From Chitinispirillum alkaliphilum (GTDB lineage Bacteria; Fibrobacterota; Chitinivibrionia; Chitinivibrionales; Chitinispirillaceae), in the NCBI GenBank assembly GCA_001045525.1, contig LDWW01000003.1, forward strand, positions 186,001-250,000: DNA of 64,000 nucleotides, read 5' to 3'. The translations under genes and the position numbers were made by a program. The notes beneath the pieces were generated by a model. The model did not search any database, was not told where the DNA came from, and worked only from the letters and a program-made list of their open reading frames with translations. Shown here piece by piece: positions 17,220-26,162 of the stretch. Within the stretch, counting starts at the first letter, position 1, and each line of letters opens with the position of its first letter.

Positions 17220-17648
17220 GTGTCTTATGAGTATTTGGAAAACATTACCTCAGATGCTGCTTTCCGTGCATGGGGGAGTGATATAAATGAGTTGTTTAAG
17301 TCTGCCTCTGATGCCTTGGTTGGAGTAATGCTTGAGGATCCTGAACTGATAGAGCCCCGGCAGGAGCAGAGGGTTAAACTTGAGAGTGATTCTTTAGAGA
17401 TGCTTTTATTTGATGTTCTCCAGGAATTGGTTTTTTTCAAGGATGCCTATACTATGATTTACAGGTATTCAGAGTGTAACATTCACAGGGATGGTGGGGT
17501 GTACCGATTCAGCGCCAGGGCGTACGGAGAGAGTTTCCAAAGACTTCGGGAGCACTTTAATGTAGATGTAAAAGGGGTAAGCATGCATCAGTTCTCTGTG
17601 CACAAAAAAAATGGTGGCTGGGAGGCAACGGTAGTAGTTGATATCTGA
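17220..17648 (+). CDS. Archease-family protein
   Basis: A 142-residue archease of family-typical length. The N-terminal TSDAAFRAWGSDINELFKSASDALVGVM, the central SLEMLLFDVLQELVFF, the GESFQRLREHFNVDVKGVSMHQFSV stretch and the terminal VVVDI match the family pattern. Archease promotes guanylylation and turnover of the RNA ligase RtcB in archaea, eukaryotes and some bacteria, using conserved acidic residues near both ends. No rtcB is present in this window. The start is GTG, with AGGAGG six bases upstream. Confidence 0.85.
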   Translation: MSYEYLENITSDAAFRAWGSDINELFKSASDALVGVMLEDPELIEPRQEQRVKLESDSLEMLLFDVLQELVFFKDAYTMIYRYSECNIHRDGGVYRFSARAYGESFQRLREHFNVDVKGVSMHQFSVHKKNGGWEATVVVDI

Positions 17649-17746
17649 AATCAGGCATGATATTTGAGTTTTTATAAAATGAGAAGAAAAAACAGTGGCA
17701 ACCTGTTTCAGAGGCGTGTGAAGATTACAAACTCAGGAGAACTGTT

Positions 17747-18412
17747 ATGGAATTTAAACCAGAAATAGATCAGGAAATAAAGATAGACTTACCCAAAGAG
17801 AACGTTGCACTTGAGGGTAATCTCTATATCCCCGAAAACGCTCAGGGGTTGGTACTTTTTGCTCATGGTAGTGGAAGCACCCGTCACAGTCCCAGAAATC
17901 GTTTTGTTGCTCAATATCTAAACTCCGGCTCCTATGCCACCCTTCTTTTTGATCTGCTTACCAGCTCAGAAGAAGCCCAGGACCTTATCAGTGCAAATCT
18001 TCGCTTCGATATCGACCTTCTCTCAAGCAGACTCTCAGGAGCAACCCAATGGGTTCTGAACCAACCTCAACTAAAAGAATATCCTATAGGATATTTTGGC
18101 GCAAGTACGGGGGCTGCTGCTGCGTTGGTTGCTTCTGTGGGAAGGCCAGAAGTTAAGGCTATTGTCTCCAGAGGAGGACGGGCTGATATGGCTGGATCTC
18201 TTCTCAGAGAAGTAACCGCCTCTACTCTTCTGATTGTGGGAGGGGAAGATCATCCAATCATTGACCTTAATCAGCGGGCTTTAAACGAATTGGGAACTGC
18301 TGCAAAGGAAATCCAAATTGTTAAAGGTGCAACTCATCTCTTCGAAGAAAAAGGTGCTCTGGATGAAGTCTCAAGGTTAGCTGTGGATTGGTTTATAAGG
18401 TATCTTCATTAA
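17747..18412 (+). CDS. Alpha/beta hydrolase (dienelactone-hydrolase-like)
   Basis: A 221-residue alpha/beta hydrolase. The oxyanion strand is LVLFAHGSGSTRHSPRN, the nucleophile elbow is GYFGASTGAAAAL (Ser), the acid lies in LLIVGGEDHPIIDL and the His in VKGATHLFEE, so a complete catalytic triad is visible. There is no signal peptide. The substrate is unknown; relatives cleave small esters or lactones. Its own ribosome site (AGGAG) precedes the ATG. Confidence 0.85.
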   Translation: MEFKPEIDQEIKIDLPKENVALEGNLYIPENAQGLVLFAHGSGSTRHSPRNRFVAQYLNSGSYATLLFDLLTSSEEAQDLISANLRFDIDLLSSRLSGATQWVLNQPQLKEYPIGYFGASTGAAAALVASVGRPEVKAIVSRGGRADMAGSLLREVTASTLLIVGGEDHPIIDLNQRALNELGTAAKEIQIVKGATHLFEEKGALDEVSRLAVDWFIRYLH

Positions 18413-18427
18413 TACTGTACTTCTATT

Positions 18428-18461
18428 CCCGGGTGACCGTCATATTAAATGTCAGCCCGGG
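18428..18461 (+). terminator. GC-rich hairpin after the hydrolase gene
   Basis: CCCGGGTGAC pairs with GTCAGCCCGGG, with one bulged base and a 13-base loop, 16 bases past the stop. The downstream T content is modest, so termination efficiency is uncertain. Confidence 0.5.
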
Positions 18462-18499
18462 TCTTATCTCACCTTATTTCCTCAACATCGTCACCTTTC

Positions 18500-18540
18500 T
18501 TGACACTCAGGCTTTCTCAATAGTATTGTTATCTTATAAT
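18500..18540 (+). promoter_or_regulatory. Candidate sigma-70-type promoter for the GT4 gene
   Basis: A consensus -35 TTGACA (18500) is followed after 18 bases by TATTGT (18524); a perfect TATAAT lies a little further on (18535) but is badly spaced for that -35. Either could start a transcript for the glycosyltransferase at 18578, whose ribosome site is weak. Confidence 0.4.
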
Positions 18541-18577
18541 CATTTGCGCCTAAACCCACTGATCTCTATTGCTGAAT

Positions 18578-19693
18578 ATGTTCAGAAAAACAAAAATCGG
18601 TATAGATTGCCGGCCTTTAGAAAACTCCTACTCACAAAGAGGTATTGGGACTGTAGTAAGAAATCTTCTCCTGAAGCTTCACTCTTCCCCGATTGCAAAA
18701 GAGATCGTTTTGTTTGGAACCTCAAAAAACTCTGTATTAAGCGGTTTTGATTACAAACGAATATTCAGGCCGTCATATCGGGAATGGGTATGGGAGCAAC
18801 TGTTATGGCCTTTAGATCTAAGCCTTTCGCCGTGTAAACTTTTTCATTCAATGGTGAGTCTTGGGCCGCTTCGCTCTGTCGCTCTGCCATACTTCTCTCC
18901 AATTAGAAGTATGGCTACGATCTATGATTTTAACTCGCTGAAATGTGATACTCTGGAACAAATCGATAAAACCCGGAGTTTTAAAATTCAGAAAAGTGCG
19001 CTCAAAAAACAGGATGCGATAGTTACATTCTCAGATTTTGTGAAAAACGAATTGATTGATCTTTTTAATATTGATGAAAAAAAAGTATCTGTTCTCTCTT
19101 TAGGTGTAGATGAAGATCTGAGGACCGTTTATGATTCTGATCGGTTCCCGAACCCTGCAACTGATTCTTACATCCTCTCTTTGGGAGAAACTGCAAACAA
19201 AAACATTCATACAGTCATCCGGGTATATGAAAAACTGGTTAATATTGGGTATGATGGTGAACTGAGGATTGTTGGCAGCTTTGATAAGCAGATCCCTGCG
19301 GTAAGGGAGTTATATAATGCTTCAAAACTCAGGGAACGAATTCATTTTCTCAGCAATATCGATACACCAGAGCTTGTGGCAAATTATTCCGGAGCTCAGT
19401 TATTCCTCTTTCCATCTCTTTGCGAGGGTTTTGGTTTTCCAGTTCTTGAGGCAATGTATTGTAATACACCGGTGGTTTGTTCCTTTGAAACATCTCTTAA
19501 AGAGGTTGGGGGCAACGCTCCTTTGTACAGAGCCGCTCTGGACGTGAATGGGTATGCAGAGGATTCATGGAATATTTTGTCAAATGCAGAACTTAGGGAG
19601 AAATGTGTAAGGGCTGGGCGCAGAAATGCAGAATCAAGATCATGGGTTGATGCTGTAGATCAGCTTATACAACTTTATGAAGTGTTCAGGTAA
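18578..19693 (+). CDS. Glycosyltransferase family 4
   Basis: A 371-residue GT-B glycosyltransferase. The N-domain begins KIGIDCRPLENSYSQRGIGTVVRNLL, the acceptor-to-donor domain junction reads YILSLGETANKNIHTVI, and the donor site has LFPSLCEGFGFPVLEAMYCNTPVVCS (the EX7E motif). It probably adds a hexose to a surface glycan or another acceptor. The ATG at 18578 is used; a TTG three codons earlier is possible and neither has a clear ribosome site. It is flanked by its own promoter-like region and by fapA, so no biosynthetic cluster identifies its pathway. Confidence 0.88.
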   Translation: MFRKTKIGIDCRPLENSYSQRGIGTVVRNLLLKLHSSPIAKEIVLFGTSKNSVLSGFDYKRIFRPSYREWVWEQLLWPLDLSLSPCKLFHSMVSLGPLRSVALPYFSPIRSMATIYDFNSLKCDTLEQIDKTRSFKIQKSALKKQDAIVTFSDFVKNELIDLFNIDEKKVSVLSLGVDEDLRTVYDSDRFPNPATDSYILSLGETANKNIHTVIRVYEKLVNIGYDGELRIVGSFDKQIPAVRELYNASKLRERIHFLSNIDTPELVANYSGAQLFLFPSLCEGFGFPVLEAMYCNTPVVCSFETSLKEVGGNAPLYRAALDVNGYAEDSWNILSNAELREKCVRAGRRNAESRSWVDAVDQLIQLYEVFR

Positions 19694-19699
19694 AAAAAA

Positions 19700-19729
19700 T
19701 TGTCAAATCTCTTAAACAAACTATATAAT
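19700..19729 (+). promoter_or_regulatory. Sigma-70-type promoter of the fapA-STAS unit
   Basis: TTGTCA (19700-19705), an 18-base spacer and a perfect TATAAT (19724-19729). Transcription would begin about 24 bases before the GTG start of fapA. Confidence 0.6.
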
Positions 19730-19759
19730 ATAAATATGAACCTAAACAGGAATTAAAGT

Positions 19760-21379
19760 GTGAGTAACCCGTTAAAAGAGTATTTCGAGGTTTCAGACCG
19801 TGATGATGGCGTTTATGTCAGGGTTGATCCGCTTAAGCCAGTTCCGGCCATTGATGAATTAAAGGAGAAAATAGGCAAGGAACTGGTGATCAACTGTGAT
19901 TTCGCGATCCTCAAAGGTATAATGGAAAGAAAAAATGGGGAATTTGAAAAACTCGGCCCACACTTTGAATATTATCAGCCTAAACTGGACCATCATATTC
20001 AGCTTGCTTCTTCGCCACTGAAAGTTGTTATCAAAATTGATCCTCAATGTATTCTGGATTTGTCTCTTACCGTTAATCAGCTAAGGAATTTTCTGTTTCT
20101 GAAGGGAATATGTTTTGGTGTTGATGAGGACATGTTAGAGAAAATAGTTGAAGAGAAAATTTTTGGGCAGGATGTGGAGGTTGCTCAAGCTAAAATGCCG
20201 GTGAGGGGGGAAGATGCGCTTATCGATTTTGTTGTGGACGTAAACCCACAGCTTAAACCTGAAATCAAAAATGACGGGTCTGTTGATTACAGAAATGTCA
20301 GAGCATTTACCCCTGTATCTGATGGACAGATACTTGTAAAAAAGACCATGGCTACTGCCGGTAAAGATGGTATATCGGTCACCGGTGAACCTATTCCTGC
20401 AGAACCGGGCTCCGACAAACCACTGCCCAAAGGGCGAAACACAGAAGTATCTGAGGATGGCACTGAACTGCTGTCTTTAAAAAATGGAATTGTTTGTGAA
20501 GAAAATGGTTTGGTGTGTGTAAAAGAAATACTTGCAATTCATGGTAATGTAGATTTCAGTGTTGGGAATATAAAACATAGTGGGGACGTTCAGATAAATG
20601 GGGATGTTCTCCCCGGGTTTTCAGTGGAAGCAAACGGGGACATTACAATTAAAGGTGAAATTGAATCTGCCCGAATTATCTCCAGAGAGGGTAGTGTTTT
20701 CATAGATAAAGGTGTTATTGGCAGGGGAGATACGCTGATTAGTGCACTGTCAGGGATTCATGTGTCGTTTGCACAAAATGCCACATTGAAAACAAATGGG
20801 AAGATAAGTATTGCAAAATACGCTCTGCACTGTGAATGCATCTGTGATTCTTTTGAAGGCGCACAGTGTAGTATAATTGGTGGTAGTGTCAAGGCAGAGA
20901 AAAGTATTAGTGCAAAACAGGCCGGAAGTGAGAAGGAAGTTAAGACAAAGTTAGTTCTCTATGATAAGATTAAGGAAGAAAATCTCGAAAAAATCAGACA
21001 AATAGAGGAGTTGGAATCAAAGCTGGTAAAGCAACTGGAACCGGTGGAGATTAATTTAAAGAGTAAAGCTGTAATTTTAAAAAAAAGTGGAAAAAATGTA
21101 TCTGACTATCAGCGCAAAGAAGTCAGAAAATGGGTGGATGCATATAATAAATTGACCCTTAAGATTAAATATGTGAGAGAGAAATTGGAAGAGATTAAAT
21201 CCGAAACTAAAGACTGGGTAGAATACAATGGTTTTGTGTATATAGCAGGCCAAATATTCCCTGGAGTTAAAATTGATGTTTTTGGAAAATCGATTCCACA
21301 AAAGCCTCCAATGTCAAACAAAAAAATCAGAATTGATGCAGGTGAGATAAATACAGAAGGAAAGAAACTCCATGACTGA
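19760..21379 (+). CDS. fapA: FapA family protein (DUF342, flagellar assembly protein A)
   Basis: A 539-residue FapA-type protein. After a variable N-terminal region comes the core DUF342 beta-helix of repeated short strands (for example GNVDFSVGNIKHSGDVQINGD and AKYALHCECICDSFEGAQCSIIGG), then a coiled coil at about 395-490 and a final conserved GVKIDVFGKS segment. FapA-like proteins are cytoplasmic and have been linked to cell shape, chemotaxis and flagellar assembly; the molecular role is unclear. The start is GTG, with ACAGGA upstream. The stop overlaps the STAS gene by eight bases, pointing to translational coupling. Confidence 0.85.
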   Translation: MSNPLKEYFEVSDRDDGVYVRVDPLKPVPAIDELKEKIGKELVINCDFAILKGIMERKNGEFEKLGPHFEYYQPKLDHHIQLASSPLKVVIKIDPQCILDLSLTVNQLRNFLFLKGICFGVDEDMLEKIVEEKIFGQDVEVAQAKMPVRGEDALIDFVVDVNPQLKPEIKNDGSVDYRNVRAFTPVSDGQILVKKTMATAGKDGISVTGEPIPAEPGSDKPLPKGRNTEVSEDGTELLSLKNGIVCEENGLVCVKEILAIHGNVDFSVGNIKHSGDVQINGDVLPGFSVEANGDITIKGEIESARIISREGSVFIDKGVIGRGDTLISALSGIHVSFAQNATLKTNGKISIAKYALHCECICDSFEGAQCSIIGGSVKAEKSISAKQAGSEKEVKTKLVLYDKIKEENLEKIRQIEELESKLVKQLEPVEINLKSKAVILKKSGKNVSDYQRKEVRKWVDAYNKLTLKIKYVREKLEEIKSETKDWVEYNGFVYIAGQIFPGVKIDVFGKSIPQKPPMSNKKIRIDAGEINTEGKKLHD

Positions 21380-22070
21380 AATTATTAAAGTAAAGAAACA
21401 TCTGGATTATTTGTGGGTATCCTTTCCGGATATACTTAATCTTGAGCATCATGGTGCGATTGAAAACCAGATCACAAGTTATATCAATGATGAAGAAAAA
21501 CGGATCGTTCTTGACTTTAGTAAAACTGGTGTGTTGTACTCATCAGGTTTAGGGCTGCTTATAAGGCTGCGTAGATTGGTGCATGAGGCTGGTGGTTGTT
21601 TGTATCTGGTGAATGTTCGTAAAGAGGTAATAAATCTGCTCTCCACTATGAATCTGGATAAGGTGTTCCAGATTTTTTCAACCGATGTGGAATTTGAGCT
21701 TTCACAGGATGATATACTGGATAGATATTTAAATCATCATGATTTGGAATTTCTCTTTACCTCTCAAATAGAATCTGGCATTTGCAGAATCATTTTCGGA
21801 GGAAGAATGATAACCGGCAGAGATTTCACCTCCTGCAAGGCCTTCGCACCCCGCTTGGGAGTTTCAGACTATGTATTTGATCTTCGGGGACTTGAACTAA
21901 TTGATAGTCAGGGTGTTGAGATTTTGATTTCACTTGCAAATAAGATAAAAGCTTCCCGGGGTGAATCCAGAGTTTTCGGGGCTTCAGAACTTGTCAGAGA
22001 GCTTATAGAAGCCTTTGACAGGGATGGACTGTTTGTTTTCTGTAAATCAGAGAAAGATGCGCTTGTTTAA
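21372..22070 (+). CDS. Tandem STAS-domain protein (anti-sigma antagonist-like)
   Basis: A 232-residue protein with two STAS domains. Domain 1 (about 1-110) has IVLDFSKTGVLYSSGLGLLIRLRRLV, with Ser-Ser at the usual phosphorylation position but Tyr in place of the usual Asp. Domain 2 (about 125-230) has YVFDLRGLELIDSQGVEILISL, with Asp-Ser kept. Such proteins act as phosphorylation-controlled binding switches, usually with a serine kinase/anti-sigma factor, which is not in the window. The eight-base overlap with fapA suggests that the two products work together. Confidence 0.85.
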   Translation: MTEIIKVKKHLDYLWVSFPDILNLEHHGAIENQITSYINDEEKRIVLDFSKTGVLYSSGLGLLIRLRRLVHEAGGCLYLVNVRKEVINLLSTMNLDKVFQIFSTDVEFELSQDDILDRYLNHHDLEFLFTSQIESGICRIIFGGRMITGRDFTSCKAFAPRLGVSDYVFDLRGLELIDSQGVEILISLANKIKASRGESRVFGASELVRELIEAFDRDGLFVFCKSEKDALV

Positions 22071-22096
22071 TTTACTTTTATAAAATAAAATAAACT

Positions 22097-23395
22097 TTAA
22101 AACTCTTCCTGCTCTGTAGAAGGCTTCTGAAGAGTTTCAATTTTCAACTTTTCTATTCTTTGATTGTCCATTTTCAAAACTGTTATTCGCAGACCATTAT
22201 AATCAAACTGCACATCTTCCTGTGGTATGTCTCCATACTCATGGTAAACAAGCCCTCCAAGAGTATTGTAATCAATATCCTCAAGCTCAAGATTGATCTC
22301 CAGCTCTTCACTGAGATCATGCAGGTCTATGTGAGGGTCTACAATGTAAGTGTTGGGAGAGATTTTGACAATCTCCTTTTCTTCTACATCGTATTCATCT
22401 TGTATATCTCCAACAATCTCCTCAAGAATATCTTCCATTGTAACCATTCCTGCAGTTCCGCCATATTCATCCACCACAATTGCAAGGTGGATATGCTTGA
22501 TCTTAAACTCCCTCATCAGGGTGTTGACCTTTTTTCCTATGGGAACGAAATGGGGCTTTTTTATCATATTAGACATATTCCAGGACTCGATATTGTTTTC
22601 TGAAAGCCAGCTAATGATATCTTTTGCATACAGGACACCAATAATATGATCTATTGACTCTCTATACACCGGGATTCTGGAATGCCCTTCTTCACGTATG
22701 ATTTTAAGAACCGCCTGCATCTCGGAATTTACGTCAAGCCCCTTTATATCTATTCTTGGAACCATTATCTCATCTACGGTCGTATCGCTCAAATCGAAAA
22801 TACTTCTGATCATTTCACGCTCTTCTTTGTTCAGACCTTCTGTTGTGTCTACAGAGGTCATTTTCGCCTTCTCCCTATCAGTAAGAAATGACAATTTCTC
22901 ATCATAGTTGAGCACTTGCAGAGCAAACCTGTGTATCGAAGTGAAAGAAGATACAAAGGGCAAAAACAGCCAGCTTAAAAGCCTGTAGGAGTAGTATGAA
23001 AACGGCAAATAGCTTCTGTACCATCTTAAGGCAAAGGCACGGGGTATTTGGTGTGCAAAAAGTTCAAGAATCACAACTGAAAAAAGAAGTGATATCAAAA
23101 ATCGTTCAACCTGTGGCAGATCAGGAAAAAGATAGCCAAGGTAACCAAAGCTTAATATGGCAAATGATGTATTGGCAAGCGTTTTTCCGAAGGATACATT
23201 TCCGCTTAAAAGTGCCCGTTTTTTGAGAATCTGTTCGATTCTTGATGTGTAAAAGCGAAGATGTTCATCTTCCGATGCTTGGGTTGTACGGTCAAGTGAT
23301 GTAAAAACAATTTTTACTATAGAAAAATATATGGATACTAAGAAACTGATAATTAGCCCTGTAATGTAAAATGTTACTGCTGGGTGGCTATACAA
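22097..23395 (-). CDS. CNNM/HlyC-CorC family membrane protein
   Basis: A 432-residue inner-membrane protein. The N-terminal DUF21/CNNM domain holds about four membrane segments (HPAVTFYITGLIISFLVSI, then others to residue about 165). A CBS pair follows at about 205-330 (MVPRIDIKGLDVNSEM, RIPVYRESIDHIIGVLYAKD, HLAIVVDEYGGTAGMVTMEDILEEIVGDIQDEYD), and a CorC/HlyC transporter-associated domain ends the protein. Homologues act in magnesium/cobalt homeostasis; older 'hemolysin' names are misleading. The upstream neighbour on the same strand is ybeY, the usual partner of corC-type genes in many bacteria. Confidence 0.92.
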   Translation of the reverse strand: MYSHPAVTFYITGLIISFLVSIYFSIVKIVFTSLDRTTQASEDEHLRFYTSRIEQILKKRALLSGNVSFGKTLANTSFAILSFGYLGYLFPDLPQVERFLISLLFSVVILELFAHQIPRAFALRWYRSYLPFSYYSYRLLSWLFLPFVSSFTSIHRFALQVLNYDEKLSFLTDREKAKMTSVDTTEGLNKEEREMIRSIFDLSDTTVDEIMVPRIDIKGLDVNSEMQAVLKIIREEGHSRIPVYRESIDHIIGVLYAKDIISWLSENNIESWNMSNMIKKPHFVPIGKKVNTLMREFKIKHIHLAIVVDEYGGTAGMVTMEDILEEIVGDIQDEYDVEEKEIVKISPNTYIVDPHIDLHDLSEELEINLELEDIDYNTLGGLVYHEYGDIPQEDVQFDYNGLRITVLKMDNQRIEKLKIETLQKPSTEQEEF

Positions 23396-23510
23396 AAAAA
23401 GACCTCCTTTTGATGGCTATACTGTTCAGGAGCTGTAAATTCTCCTGATCAAAGCCCTTAATCAGCTAATTGGGAGAAGTTTAATAAAATAATATTTGTC
23501 TTTGATACTT

Positions 23511-23921
23511 TCATTTACTGTGAAAGTATATATGTTCTTTGGCCTCCATAATATCTCTCTCCCTGCTATCCTCATGATCATAACCAATCAAGTGAAACAA
23601 GCCGTGGATAAATAGACGCAAAATCTCCTGATCATACCCGGTTTCATACCTGCGGCCCTGAACCAATGCTCTTTGCAGTGATATGTAGATCTCTCCAAGT
23701 AGATCAGGATCATTGAAGCTAAAGGAGAGTACATCGGTTGCTTTATCTTTTCCTCTGAACTGGTTATTGAGCTTACGGATTTTGTAATCGGAGCAGAGTA
23801 CAACGATTGTACCTTGTTCCTTAGATACATTCTCATCTTCATAGATATTTCCCGCAACTTTATGAAGGTCTGCTTTAGGGTATGGTAGACTTTTGTAGTC
23901 GTGAATTATCTGAAGATTCAG
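23511..23921 (-). CDS. ybeY: Endoribonuclease YbeY (rRNA maturation), CTG start
   Basis: A 136-residue UPF0054 metalloprotein needed for 16S rRNA 3'-end maturation and 70S quality control. The zinc signature HGLFHLIGYDHEDSRERDIM is intact (His106, His110, His116), preceded by KDKATDVLSFSFND and GEIYIS, which are family hallmarks. The frame contains no ATG, GTG or TTG between the upstream stop and the conserved region. The best start is CTG at 23921, with GGGAG six bases upstream; ATA or ATT codons four to five codons further in are alternatives. Because of this start it is easily missed. It lies 115 bp upstream of the CNNM gene on the same strand. Confidence 0.9.
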   Translation of the reverse strand: MNLQIIHDYKSLPYPKADLHKVAGNIYEDENVSKEQGTIVVLCSDYKIRKLNNQFRGKDKATDVLSFSFNDPDLLGEIYISLQRALVQGRRYETGYDQEILRLFIHGLFHLIGYDHEDSRERDIMEAKEHIYFHSK

Positions 23922-24247
23922 CCTGCTCTCCCTTTTTTGTTGTTATTTGTGATTGACTATATATAGAAATATCATATATATAAAATAAATAGTGTAAAAC
24001 AAATTTCACAGTTGCATAACAATTTTTTGGGGTTATTTTTATATATTTACAGGTAATCTGTATGAAAAATTACCCGCAAAAATGCTTTTGCTACATTTTT
24101 TTCCACAGTAGAATTTGCTAACCGAGAGTTCCCGAAGAATGGAGCAGCTCAGAAATGATGGGGTACTGGATCGATGAGCGCCTTGAAATACTTGTAAGAG
24201 AAAAACGGGGACGCTCGGATCTTGGCTTACCTTAAGTGGGTTTTACA
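23922..24247. other. Non-coding gap with a possible short gene remnant
   Basis: The 326 bp between ybeY and the UDP-glucose pyrophosphorylase gene are very AT-rich in the half near ybeY, where its promoter should lie (TATATATA tracts around 23960-23985). On the plus strand, 24122-24235 is an open stretch without an upstream start whose end reads MMGYWIDERLEILVREKRGR; it looks protein-like but is too short to identify. I see no RNA gene or repeat. Confidence 0.3.
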
Positions 24248-25648
24248 TTATTTGATAATGTTGGAATCCAGAGTTGTGTTATCCTGGATTATCAGAGTTT
24301 CAGATGTGGAGTTTGTTATTGTAATATCACCCACGATTTTAACGTTATTCCCAAAAACCACATCACCATTAATTTTAAACGAGTTACAATCGATTAGCGA
24401 GGGAGCACCGTAGGGGAAGCGCTGTTGTAGCTGATCTACCTGTGCGTAATACAGAGGATCGAGGGTAATGCTGGGATTGCCAGGTCCTCTGGCGGGGTTT
24501 ACAACTATTTTGCTTTCTTCTGTGACATCATAATAATCGGACCATAGTAGAAGAAGGTCTTCGCAACTTTTCACAGGTGCAAATCTTGATCTGGGTACTC
24601 TCAATGCAGCACTGTTTTCAAATATTGATATGGCAGAGCCCATTGCACTCTCCAATTGGTACACAAGAGGTGTTGTTTTGTCTCTTGGGTTGAGGTGCTT
24701 TGAGTTTGCAATCATGGGCAATTTTATTTGCTTGTCTTTTTTGAGCTGCTGCTTAAGGGCTGGTAGATTCAGCCATAGATTGTTTGTGTTGAAGAATTTG
24801 TGAAGATTTGTATCAGAAAACTTCAGGGTATCCTCTTTGGGGCATTGGGCGGATTCACGTAGAATGAGTTGGCCATCTTTGGTTTTTGCCAGGTGGCCAC
24901 CCTTTCTGTCCATGAAAGTCCGCTCTGTTACTTCCATTAAAAACGGAAATTTGTTTTCATGAAAATACCCCAAAATATTGGTGTCGAGTGAAGCTCCCAG
25001 GTTATCTATGTTGGAGATAAAGGCATAGTGATAACCTGATTCGATAAGTTTATCCAGAATGCCGGAAGTCGCCAGGGATGTGAAAATGTCACCATGGCCG
25101 GGTGGATTCCACTCCAATGCAGGGTTTTCGCTGTAGCATGCCGGTTTTAGTGTGGATTGAAGTACTTTTGGAAATTTATTCTGCAAAAAAGAAAGGGGAA
25201 AAGAGGTCGAGATATCGGAATATGATTCCAAAGCCTTCAAAGAATCAGCATCTGTTTTGAAGCTGTTCATCAGCAGCAAGGGAACAGAAAGAGAGTGTTT
25301 TTTGTTTAATGCTCTGATTTGAAGTGCAGTGATATCCAAAAAGGTAGACCCATTCTTTACCCCTATAAGTGATTTTGCCCTGTTTAGCCCCATGGTGGTT
25401 CCAAGCCCACCATTTAGTTTTAAAATTACGGCTTTATTCAGAACTTTTTCACCCACCGACTCATAGCGGTTTAGGGATCTAAGCTCATCAAGTTCATCTC
25501 TTTCAAGGGGTGAAATCTGCTGTTCAGGAATAATGCCGCTGCACCCCTTTGAAAGATCACTGTAATAAGAGATGAATGTGTCAATTACAAGAGGGGCAAG
25601 TCCCTCCTGTTTCATTTTCTCGATAAAGAGCTCTTTTTTGTTAATCAT
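24248..25648 (-). CDS. UTP--glucose-1-phosphate uridylyltransferase (eukaryotic UDPGP type)
   Basis: A 466-residue enzyme of the UDPGP family found in eukaryotes and some bacteria, unrelated in sequence to GalU. The nucleotide-binding signature LNGGLGTTMGLNRAKSLI is at about residues 75-92, followed by PLLLMNSFKTD, GHGDIFTSL and NIDNLGASLD. A C-terminal left-handed beta-helix (FKINGDVVFGNNVKIVGDITI) completes the fold. It makes UDP-glucose for glycan, and perhaps glycogen, synthesis. The start chosen (MINKKELF) lies 16 bases past greA; in-frame ATG and TTG codons upstream are also possible, the longest overlapping greA. It is probably co-transcribed with greA. Confidence 0.9.
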   Translation of the reverse strand: MINKKELFIEKMKQEGLAPLVIDTFISYYSDLSKGCSGIIPEQQISPLERDELDELRSLNRYESVGEKVLNKAVILKLNGGLGTTMGLNRAKSLIGVKNGSTFLDITALQIRALNKKHSLSVPLLLMNSFKTDADSLKALESYSDISTSFPLSFLQNKFPKVLQSTLKPACYSENPALEWNPPGHGDIFTSLATSGILDKLIESGYHYAFISNIDNLGASLDTNILGYFHENKFPFLMEVTERTFMDRKGGHLAKTKDGQLILRESAQCPKEDTLKFSDTNLHKFFNTNNLWLNLPALKQQLKKDKQIKLPMIANSKHLNPRDKTTPLVYQLESAMGSAISIFENSAALRVPRSRFAPVKSCEDLLLLWSDYYDVTEESKIVVNPARGPGNPSITLDPLYYAQVDQLQQRFPYGAPSLIDCNSFKINGDVVFGNNVKIVGDITITNSTSETLIIQDNTTLDSNIIK

Positions 25649-25664
25649 TTTCCTCATTAATATG

Positions 25665-26135
25665 TTATGTTGAAATTTTTTTGATTTCAAATTTCATGGT
25701 TCCACGAGGTGCCTGTGCTTCGATAATATCACCTACCTTATGACCAAGCAAAGCTGTTGCCACAGGAGAGTTTACTGAGATTTTCCCTGCTGCAGGATCC
25801 GCTTCCTCTGTGCCGGTTATGCTGTACTCAATCTCTTCCTCAAAATCGAAATCCCATAATAGCACTTTGGTTCCTATGATCACTTTATCAGTTGATACAG
25901 AATCCATGTTTACAATTACAGCCCCGGAAATCTTCATCTCAAGTTCACTGATTCTGATTTCATTCATCTGAAGAGCATGCTTTGCTGCTTCATACTCTGC
26001 GTTCTCTCTTAAATCACCATGAGAACGAGCCTGATCAAGTTGCTGTGCAATTTCTCTACGGCGTTTAGTTTTGAGGTATTCAAGGTCTGAAACCAGCTTC
26101 TGATACCCCTCTTCGGAAACATATGTTTTTTCCAT
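25665..26135 (-). CDS. greA: Transcription elongation factor GreA
   Basis: A 156-residue GreA of standard length, which rescues backtracked RNA polymerase by stimulating transcript cleavage. The N-terminal coiled coil (about 1-75) carries the tip motif DLRENAEYEAAK with the catalytic acidic pair. The C-terminal FKBP-like domain has ISVNSPVATALLGHKVGDI. CCGGAGG precedes the ATG. An intrinsic terminator lies in its leader, 28 bases upstream (26163-26208). Confidence 0.96.
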   Translation of the reverse strand: MEKTYVSEEGYQKLVSDLEYLKTKRRREIAQQLDQARSHGDLRENAEYEAAKHALQMNEIRISELEMKISGAVIVNMDSVSTDKVIIGTKVLLWDFDFEEEIEYSITGTEEADPAAGKISVNSPVATALLGHKVGDIIEAQAPRGTMKFEIKKIST

Positions 26136-26162
26136 AGTTAACCTCCGGATTGTGGAGAGGAC

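Noticed and set aside
23588-23857. An 89-codon minus-strand frame in the ybeY region
   Set aside because: It is out of frame with ybeY; the correct frame carries the full YbeY signature.
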